Translations under genes and position numbers: made by a program | Notes under the pieces: generated by a model | Told to the model about the DNA's origin: nothing | Seen by the model: only the letters and a program-made list of their open reading frames with translations | The model's database searches: none | Part shown: positions 1 through 10,800 of the stretch, piece by piece | Layout: each line of letters begins with the position of its first letter | Numbering within the stretch: position 1 is the first letter of the stretch | Origin: Anadara kagoshimensis | Taxonomy: Eukaryota; Mollusca; Bivalvia; Arcoida; Arcidae | Length of the DNA stretch: 64,000 bases | Assembly (NCBI GenBank): GCA_021292105.1 | Contig: CM037857.1 | Location: 39,470,916-39,534,915, forward strand | Reading direction: 5' to 3'

Positions 1-517
1 GTTTAGTACTTATTTTGCTGCCATATTTCAAAAGCAATTTCACAATTTCTATTTTCCGGCTAAATATGGCTGCTTGAAGAGCGGTAATACCCCCCTGTTG
101 AAACAGGGAAGCTAATTTCTCACCAAACAGAATATCCAAAACATCATCGATGTCAGAGTATTCAGAATCATTATTTTCATAGTCATCGTTTTCATACTTC
201 CTATATTCACTTGCCGTTTCTATGTACTCGAGGTTGGGTTCTTTCTCTAAAATATTTTGTATTACAGGTAAAGACAATCCTTTGCCACAAGCCGTAACAA
301 GAGCTTGTGATAGTTCTCTAACGTTTATATCAAAATTTTGTAAGGCAGTTAAAACAAGAGTTTCTTTTCGATAAAATACTGCCCAGTAAAAAAAGGATCT
401 CGCGCAGCAAATCATCTTTACAAGATCACTTAGGCTCTTGTCCATATTTGTATCATTTTGAGACTTTCCTGAGGTAGCCAACAGAAATTCTCTATCTTCC
501 CAGGCTTGATGTTTCAT
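1..517 (-). CDS. Ankyrin-repeat segment, frame-shifted from the NTPase exon, runs off the edge
   Basis: Reading the minus strand from an ATG at 517 gives 172 codons with no stop to the window edge. The end of this stretch contains GGITALQAAIFSRKIE followed by IVKLLLKYGSKI, a clear ankyrin repeat. Before it lies an acidic loop (ENDDYENNDSEYSDIDD) and a helical region with CARSFFYWAVFYRKETLV. nSTAND3 proteins in invertebrates commonly carry ankyrin repeats directly after the NTPase module, so this is very likely the C-terminal part of the same protein. It sits one base out of frame from the exon at 526-1664. The two frames are both open between 526 and 544, so a single-base indel there (assembly error or real mutation), an unseen short intron, or two separate products would each explain it. 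Confidence 0.72.
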   Translation of the reverse strand, partial: MKHQAWEDREFLLATSGKSQNDTNMDKSLSDLVKMICCARSFFYWAVFYRKETLVLTALQNFDINVRELSQALVTACGKGLSLPVIQNILEKEPNLEYIETASEYRKYENDDYENNDSEYSDIDDVLDILFGEKLASLFQQGGITALQAAIFSRKIEIVKLLLKYGSKISTK

Positions 518-3500
518 GCATTGTTTTAAATTTTCTTTTCTATTTCAGTGTATAATCTTCTCCATAACATGGGATACATGTTATGCGGAATACATATAGC
601 TAAAACATCTCTTCCTTTCTTCCATGCTTGAGTTTTAATTCTTTTGTTTATAAACTTCAAATCCATGTATCTTAGTGCGAACTCTAGATTTGATTTTGAA
701 AGGGAATAGCAAACTGCCTCTGATACTGTCTCGTGATGAAAAACAAACGACCCATCAGGTACTTGTCGTACATACACTGTGTTCATACATATCAATGCCT
801 CTTTCATGATTGAAAACGGTGTATTATCCGGTAAACCGCAAACCCTTATCAACGTTTTGGTTTGTTTATGTTTTGGATTCATATCATTAAGAAATGTTTC
901 AGTGAGGTTACCGCCCTCCATTGCCATTAAGGCCAGAACACAGAATTTATTCTTATCAGAGAGTCTGAACCTTTCGATTTCTGAATTCAAACACTCAATG
1001 GGATTCTTGAAAAAAGACAAACCTTGTTGATAAAGAAAAAAACTTGACGTAAAAAGTTTGGCGCAATGGGGAAATCCATGAGGTGCACATGTGTAACTAA
1101 TACGTTTAATTGTGCTTTTATCTAATTTATAATTATTTAACTGTAGATGTTTATTCAATATGTCTCCCTTTTCAAATTTAGAAAGTTCAAACTCTTTATG
1201 TGATAAGTTGATGATATACTGAGATTTAAAAAGAGAAGTTTTGTCTAGAAATGGTTTTATCTGTTCTATTATGTAAAACCTAGATGTAAAAATAATATAA
1301 ATGTTACCATTGCTACCTTTAATAATCCGTTCCATGTTCTCGAAACGTGAAATCCATGGTTTAGATTTCATCTCATCATATACATACGTGCCGAATACAT
1401 CATCAACCATTACAGCCACTTTTCTTCCTTTCCAACCTGCGATGGCTTCCCAATGTTCTGGTGTTTGGCAAATGAAACATGTTCTCTTATTTTTGCTGTA
1501 CTCAATCAGAAGACGTATTGCTATTGTGGTTTTACCATCACCGGGTCTGCCTGTTACTGTAATAAAGTATGAACTTTCTAACTCATCCTTAATTTGTTTA
1601 TACGCACATGTTGGAACGAACACTTCTTCCTCTTCATAATTTTTCATTGCTATCCGAGTTTGTTCTGAAAAAGATATAATTGATAGTTTTTAACTAATAA
1701 ATGCTATTAAAGTCGGTGATTGTTTGATTCAATCTTTCAAATGTTATCCATTATTTAGATAATTTGTTAATTGAGTTATTATTTCTTGAAAAGTTATAAT
1801 ATTCTATAATACACCAGGCGTAATTGTACTCAGAGGTTTTAGAAAATGTAATGATGGTTCCAATATACTAGTACTAGTTGAAGAAACAAAAGTGTTATGT
1901 TAATCATATAATCTTAACAACAGGCACCTCAATTAAGGAACCAACACTATATAGATTTATGATAGAAACAATCAAGCAAGACACGACAAAAAGACATATC
2001 AAAATTTTGGAGCTTTGAATATATAATGCCCTTAATATAAAACAAACATTGGAGTAAATATCTAATGGTCAAGATGTAACATTTTGAGGCCACCAACTAT
2101 CATTGGTATTTAACAGTCAGAGATTTTTAAAACTGAATGACAACCTTATTTTTTTCGAACAATTTACCAACAATCCTAACATGTTATTGTTATCCATAAT
2201 ATTTTACGTAATTCAAAACAGTAATAGTGATAATAGGACAATATACTTTTTTCAAAGAACAATGTTGTATGAATATGTTTGACCTATATGCAGCGTTAGT
2301 ACTGACAAAATGAAGACTTGTCTGAACTTAAAAAGCAGACCAGTGCATTTCAAAGCATGGGTTAACGCTCACATTACATATCCTATACATAGATTTAATG
2401 GTTAATGACATTAATTAAAGAGAATGTCAAACTGTTCTGCAATTAGGGGCCAATTATATGAAAGGATGTTTGCAAATTAATTATAACTTTTCCTGAGAAA
2501 ACTACATAAAAATAATTGCTGCAGTATAATTTTCATTAACAGCTGAAATAGTAAAAGAAAAAAGTATTAACATGAAAAACTAGGCCATTTCAGTTTGCAT
2601 CTGAGACCTTGCCCTTTAAATGCATGACCTTCATTCATAATATGAAAATGATTGTTATACTGTTTATAATTCTAATACACATGTCAACAAAAACAGTTTC
2701 CAAAACAACTAACCATTTTTGTATTTTCCATATATTACCTTGACCTTTGACCCCTGACCTTCATTCATTTATAAAAATAATTTCTATGCCATTACAAACA
2801 ATATTCTAATATACATGTCTATACAAAAAGGTGATACTTTTTGTGATAATAAACCATTCATCTTTTGCACCTGTGACTTTGATCTTTGAACCCATGACCT
2901 TCATACATATATCAAAATGATTGTTATGCGATTACATACACTACTCACTTATTCATGCCAATATAAAACAATTAAAGATTTAGAGATGATTAAATTTTTC
3001 AGTATCTGTTTGCAACTGTGACCTTGACCTTCGAAGCCATGACCATCACTCATGCATTAAAATGATCGTTAGGACAATTCCGACAGTATTCTTATATACA
3101 TGTGTAAACAAATAGCTTATAGTTTTTGAGATAATTAATCATTTTAGTGTTTGTTTGCACCTGTGACCTTGACCTTTGAACCTATGACCTTCATCTATAT
3201 AACAAAATTATTGTTAGGCCAATGCATACATTATTCTGATATACATGTCTATATTAAAAACGTTTTGAGATAATTGCAGTATTAATTGCACCTGTGACCT
3301 TTACCTTTGAATCCATGACCTTCATCTATATATCATAATGAACTAAAATATTATGATTTATCACATACCAATAAAATCTTACTATAGCGATACATTACAT
3401 TTTCTTGCCATGTGATACAAAGGTCCGTATCGCACATGTGCAAAACAATATTCCGTATCACCATATTAGCCGAAACTCTTTTAGGCGAATTCCCTTTTCC

Positions 3501-4843
3501 GATAACAATAATATCACGTCATTCATTGGTTATAATTTTGACGTCATGACGTCATGTTAAGTTGGGAGAATTTTTCTAGTTGGGAGAATCGCGGACGATG
3601 TTAAATAATTTTGTAAAATCAATGTTTGTTTTTTAATTTTTTCCCCAGTGTTTATAATGGTATAAGTAAAATGTAAACCAATGATGTTTAAACGAAGAGT
3701 TATCTGTTGTTTTTTAATACTTCTTTATCAGTTTTTCAATTCAGGTATCCTATTTTTCGAATCAGATAAAAATCAAAATAAAATAGTTGATTGTGAATTT
3801 AATGACAGATTTAGCCAAAGAAAGCTTTTGCATTTAGTTTGGTAGGATATGTGATAAATACAAAACCACAAAATGTGGTTTTCTGACGTAGTTGATCGCA
3901 CTCGTTTATTGTGCGGACGCAATCGTGTAAATGTATCCGTCCGCACAATAACTCGTGCAATCAGATACACCAAAAAACCACATATATGTGGTTTTGCGTA
4001 TATACATGCCACTACAACAAGTTTACAGCTTTTGAGATAATCAGGTATGTCAGCAGTCGTTTGTACCTACGACCTTATCCTTTGAAACAATGACCTTCAT
4101 TCGTGTAACTTTATCGTTGTTCCAATTACCTACAATATTCTAATATACATGCCTAGTTTTAAATTTCCATATATATTGCCAAATCCACTAATTCTAGCAA
4201 TTTCCCACTTTAGTACCTTGTCATTACCCAATGCCGACCCCTACAGCTACGATTTGTGCAAATCTGAAAAGAGGTGACCCAAGTATATTTAAGATGGAAT
4301 ATCTAAGCTGTATCTCTTATATGTTCAGAGGAGAGAATTGTAAAAGAGATTCACACTTCCCCTCTTTGCGCAAGTCTAAAAGCCCTAGACAGCATTATTG
4401 CAAAACATCATTCAATTTGGCCGAGTAGTTTTGGAGGAGTTGATTTTTACACAAGACGCACGACGGACGACGAACGGCGATAGACGGCAATAGATCATCT
4501 GAGCTAAAATATTTAAAAAAAACTTAGAAAACTATTCGTTATCGAATAGTATTTTGTTGGATCTAACAAAAATGAGTTTATTTTTTGAAAATTTCAGATC
4601 GTTCAATAGAGTTAAAAATTTTATCCTAATGCATGTAAAATATTACATTTTAGAACCCGTTGTCTTGGTAAAAAATGTCACTGGAAAAGTTTTGATATAT
4701 CTTAAAAGATGTATATTACATTGAAAAAGAAATAGCAATAGGTAAAAATAAGTTAAACAATTTTCAAAGAGAATGGCAACAAATCCACCTTATTATTATG
4801 TAGAATACAAAGAACAATCTTGTAATTATAGTGTGAAAATAAA

Positions 4844-4881
<38 letters not shown>

Positions 4882-7800
4882 CTGTTCAATATATATGCTC
4901 TTTAAAATGTATGTATCGTTGTGTTCAATATATATGCTCATCAAAATGTATGTATCGTTGTATTATCGTTAGTTTTTGTGTTCAATATATATTGAATACG
5001 AAATACACAAAATTAATATTAAAAAAAACTAAAAAAGAAACGAATTACCTTCTTTTTAAAATGATTTGTTTTTGGCAAAATAAGCCATATGCATGTTTAA
5101 TAATGCACTATAGAAACGAATTACCTTCAATAGTAGAAATTTATGAAAATATGTAAAATGTAATGAAATATAATACAATGACTTTAGGAATAAATTAGAT
5201 ACAATAACAAATATTTTTTAAGGTTTGAAAGTTATGTAAGTTACTCCGAAGGCAACAAACGATACAATTTACAGAATAGACATTATTTCACAGTCCTTTG
5301 TGCGCATGCCAAATATTTTGCACTTACGTTGTGTATCGGTCAAACTGATTCAAACAACGTCTTCCTTGAAATTTACTTTCTATTGCCCTAATATTTCAAT
5401 TAGCATTGCGTATTTCATCTTCCAGCTTTAGGCTTTTGATATTCACAGGACTATAAATGGCACTTTATCGCAACGATTCACTATGTTTGAATATCAATAT
5501 CGGCAATACACATCTCGGAACTTTAACCCGGTAAATAAAGTAGCCTCCATGTTCTCAGGTAGCTTAGTATCGAAAGCCTTTTTGGTTGATGATCAAGTTT
5601 TTTTTTTTTTTACAAAATTACAGTCTATCGAAAGTTTCCATGTATAAATCGAATAAGATAGTTACTCATAATGCACGATAGAATTTCTTCTGGACTATTT
5701 AACATGCCTTAGTGTCTGTCCAGTGGATATGCATTGACTCAAAGACAATATTGGTTACGTAATACACAACTACGTCACGTATTATACGTATTACGCCATA
5801 AATATCGTGTGACACATGAACGTTTAATTTTGTGGTCGAAACGCTCGAAAACAAATTCCAGAAGTGAACGCAAATAAACCTTTAAAAAATTCCAGTATTA
5901 AAAAAAATGAATTATTTTATTTTGAATTTAAATATAGTTGAACCCTTAATTTATATGCGCATTATTCAGTTTGACGTGCAAAGGGTTGGTATTCATATTG
6001 ACTATGAACGCCAATTCAAAACAGTACAATTAAGAATTGACATTTTTTCCTGGTTCATCAAATAATAAACCAGATTTTAAAACTAGCAAATATAAAATGA
6101 ACTGCTTCGCAGTTCATCAGATTTGCTAGTTTTAAAATCTGGTTCATTACTTGATGAACCAGGAAAAAATGACAGTCAATTCTTATATTTACAATTTATT
6201 CTTTCTTTACGAGAGCAAGATTGGAAATACCGTTGAATGAAATAAATTCAAATGTTTTGAAAAAGAATTTTTAACGACGGACGTAAGCTGGACATGGAAC
6301 AGCTGTTCAAAAACATTAAGCCCCGCCCATTTGACGTCATGTCTGGAAGCAACAAAATAGGTCATCAATCTTGGATAATATTTCAAACAAATTTTATTTC
6401 AGTCAATGACAAAAATTACATATTCATATTTATGGTCAAGTTACAGTTATTGAAGGTAGAGCTTGTTAAAAAAACAGACTTAATAGACGACAGAGTGCTT
6501 GACATCTGGACTTGCGGATTGGTATTCGACTCGGGAGTATTGGTATTCATGCGCGATGTGAAAAACCGATGTTTATGCGAATCATGAAAAAAAATCAAAC
6601 TGGGTTCAACGTTGAAGTTATTTTTCTATTGTAAATATTTGTTAATTATTACTAAATCTGTTTTAAAAATAGTTCAATTGTCTTTAAATATTATGTAAAT
6701 CGTGTTATGCCAAAACAATTTTGACTGGCGAGTACACTATAATATTATTATTAGTCCGTAAGGTGACATGAGTAAAAAAAAAGTTATTTCGTATTTTTGC
6801 AATAGTTATATTGTATTTTCGAAACAGTATTTCGTATTTTCGAAATAGTATTTCGTATAATCGCAACAGTCATTTCGTATTTCCGAAATAATATTTAGGT
6901 ATTGATATCTTACCTTCTAATGTTTGTATCCTTATATCAACATCTTCCTTCATTCGATTGTGTGTTATAGTGATGTTATCGCCGATAATACAACCAGAGG
7001 CCCCCTTGACATAAGTATTCTTGGACTGAATACTTTTACTTTTCTTGACAACTGCATACCTGTAAAAAAGATCATTCGAAAAACTCATTAGCATACAAAT
7101 ATTTAAATAAGTGTTGAGACGGGGTCTTCATTTTAATAAGTAAAACCATCATTATCGATATCGTTTAGATTCCTCAATCACTTTTTTATTCACTAATATG
7201 TATGAAAATATATCAATTGGTTCCCTTTTCATGACTAGTATAAAGACGGCTATACAAATGTATAGCCCTGTATTTGTATAGCCCTGTTGAAATAGAAAAA
7301 CCAATGCCCTCAATTCCCATGTAAAACTAATTACCTGTTTTTGTATGATGAACTATAGGGTGCCAAATATATCCATATTAATTTCGGAAACAGAGATATC
7401 ATACTTTTCAACAATTCTGTGATGGCGGTTATAAAGCTCACTTGGATAGATGACATTCACGTAATCTCCGCCAGTCTTTTCCCAGATGTAACATAGGTCT
7501 TCATAAGTTTGTTTTATATGAATAAAGAAACAAATCAGAGAGCAATGACACGCGGTTGTGCTTATTGTTATACCGATTGTTTGTTTGAAATGTATATAAT
7601 AAACATATCAAATATTATGTCTATCAGAATATCTAACATTTTCATAGTATTAGTAGTATTGTTTGTTCGAATCCGTAATGTTTTTGACAAAAACACCAGT
7701 ATCATTGTTTATCACTAGATTTCTTTATCTTGTTTTACAGATTTATAAAAAGAGTGAAGAATTTGCGTTAGTCAGTCTTTAAATTAAGAATGAGGGATAT

Positions 7801-10800
7801 TGAAGTAAAGTGTAGTAAAAAGATTTTATCGTTTACACGCGATAAAGTATTAGAAGCAAGCTGTTTAGGGAATTTTCTAAAATGATGTAGAATCCACATT
7901 TGATTGATGCCAGATGTAGAATATTCTTTATCTGAATCAGACTGAATACCATCTTTGACGACTGGCAAAATTTGTGTTAGAATTACGGATAACGATTTCG
8001 TAGTACATTTAGAAGAATCTGCTATATAACTTTCATGTATGCATTATTATTAAATTTCCGAATCAAAAACAAACATATCAAACCAAAATCCCACAGCTTT
8101 AAAGCTGGCAAATAAGGTTAAACATTTGACCTCCCACCAAGGAAGTGATGCTAATTAAAGAAAGTAATGCAAGCTTTCGTCTTTTAGATTGAAAAAGAAA
8201 GACCCAAAATCTCATCTATGGTTGGGAAGAATTTCAGCTCTGTGAATTTAGTTGTGTATTCACTTCGGAATTCGCTTTCAATCTACTTTACGTTCCCGTA
8301 TCACGTGATTATCTAGTCAGCAATTGAACACATTTTAGTTTTTTTCTCTTTTCACTGTCATGTTCCTGCCTTCATTTAATATTGTTTTTACTCTTTTTTC
8401 TTATATAATTTACCTGAATGTTGTTTCTTTGCTAGTTGTCCTTGCACCTTTAATGGTTGATAACTTGGTTGATTTCTTGCTAATAATGTTGTCTGCTTTT
8501 GATTTGACCATTTGCCTCCTTCATTGTCAAAATCCGACTCTCCACTCTCTGATGATGATCCGTCAAATGACGTATGAAGCACATCACTGTCTAAACTTGA
8601 TTCTTCACTGCTGACATCAATCACTCTGATAGTAACATCTTCTGAAGAGGTCGGTTTATCTATGGATCTTCAACAAAACAATAAGACATTTAAGATCGTA
8701 TGCCTATGTTATTCAATATACAACATCAAATCTTACTTGGAAAACTGATAATTCCTAGGAAATTGAAGTTTTCCTCGCAGCATCATTAAAAAAAAAAATA
8801 AAATCATCAGTTACGTTAAATTATCAAAATTTGACGCGATTTTCAATCGGGCCAAATATTATTGTTACTGGAAAGTACAAAGTCATAAGATTTATACATG
8901 TATGTCCTATATTTTTGTTCAACAATAAAAACAACTGTTGGAAGTGGTTTTCATCAAACTCAATGTTATTTCGTATATCAAATGTTCAGTATACCATAAA
9001 TCTCTGTTACTAATATAAGTCAATGTATATTTATGGTATATATTGCAAAACAAATAAATAAAATAAATAAACAAATAAACAAATTAATTAATTAATTAAT
9101 TAATTAATTAATTAAAATGAACAAATGAAAAGAATGACAAGAGTCACAAAGACTTATTCCATATTGAAGGTACATTTGGAACAACGATTACGATTCGTAC
9201 TTACGGCGGTTTTGTATCAACTGTATCATGTCCAACTTTAGCATGCACGGTTTCCAATGTTCTATGCTGGTCAATTTGATCATTAATAGTTCTAATGTGA
9301 TCATCTTCCTCGTCTCTATTTACAATTCCAACGTGCTCATCATGTTGATCTCTTTTTACAGTTTCCATATAGTCATCTTTCTCACCTCTTTTTACAGTTC
9401 CAATGTGGTCATCTGAGTACTCTCTATCTTCAGTTCCAAGGCGGTCATCTTGATAATCTCTATTTAAAATTCCATCTTTATTTACAGTTAGAAGGTGGGC
9501 ATCTTGGTCATCTTTATTTACAGCACCACGGTGGTCATCTTGGTCATCTATGTCTACAGTTCGATGTCTGTCATCTTTATTTACAGGTATAAGTTGGTCA
9601 TCTTTATTTCCAGCACCACAGTGGTCATCTTGGCCACCTATATCTACAGTTCCACGTTTTTCATCATTATTTACAGGTAAAAGGTGGTCATCTTGGTCAT
9701 CTGTATTTGCAATTCCACGGCCATCATCTTGGACATCTGTCTTCGCCGTTTTAAGAGTGCTATTTTCGGTACATTTATCAATAATTCTAAAGGAATCATC
9801 TTCTTCATCTTTAATTACAAAGATATCATCTAATTAACATGCATGTAGCAACTATTAGCAACAATCAAAATACCAGATACATGTATTTGTTATCAGACTT
9901 TCAAAATTCTAAACGTAATGTGTTTAACTTTATGTTTTAACTGTATTTTCCAGTTTCAAAAATTTTATTTTGCTTTTGAAATTGTGATTTAGACCGGGTT
10001 TAACTTTATGTTTTAACTGTATTTTCCAGTTTAAAGAAATTTATTTTGCTTTTGGAATTGTGATTTAGACCGGTTTTAAACAGTTTAAAATGTAAGGTTT
10101 GTGTCTTTATATGTTAAGCTGATTAGAAAGTTACATATAAAATAAGATAAATAACTACCCAATATTGTATTGTTCATTGAACTCCATAATACCATCAGAT
10201 GATATCGATGTAATCAACACTAATATACTCAACAAAAATGTTCAGGACCGCATCATAAACATGGACACATTCCGTATAACGTTAATCATTTAATTCCATC
10301 TTTACAATTCTCGTAATTTCACTAATGAGATTTTAAGTTTATGCACAAACACATCATTTAAACAAAAAAAAATGAACTAAATACAGATGAATTTTATACT
10401 TTGCAGTTTTTAGATTTTTGTTTCGAATTTTCAATCGGTGCCTAATTTTTTTGTCGAGTATATTTCATAGCGGTATCATATTTTGCTATATTAAAATATG
10501 ATATGCTATCAATCTGACAATCAACATACACTTGTAATCTTTGATGAGCCCAAGTGGTATACAGGTGACAAGCAACAAATAAACACAATGGTATGTCGTC
10601 AACTTGATAACTTTACGACCCATAATTTGCAGGATGATATTTAGGGTTATTGAACTGATATTGTGAAACACTTCCCGAGTTGACTCGATCTTTGCACGAG
10701 CTTGCGAGTGCAAATTTCGAGTCAACGAGGGACAATATTTCACAATATCAGTTCAATAACCAATTTATTATATAATAATACATTTCATTTACTTCCCACT

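Larger units (their letters stand above)
1665..6913 (-). other. Intron of the nSTAND3 gene; repeat-rich
   Basis: No coding exon was recognised here. From 1665 to about 2580 there is only AT-rich sequence. From 2580 to 4515 lies a TGACCT-rich interspersed element with a nested insertion, at 4847-4876 a CT microsatellite, and at 6031-6186 a long hairpin. 4520-6030 and 6600-6900 show nothing beyond AT-rich DNA. ORFs in this region are short and lack family features. Confidence 0.6.

Noticed and set aside
779-1639. Plus-strand ORFs opposite the nSTAND3 exon
   Set aside because: Antisense shadows of the minus-strand coding frame.
6294-6587. 97-codon plus-strand ORF
   Set aside because: Lies in a MITE-type repeat in an intron, antisense to the gene, with no recognisable domain.
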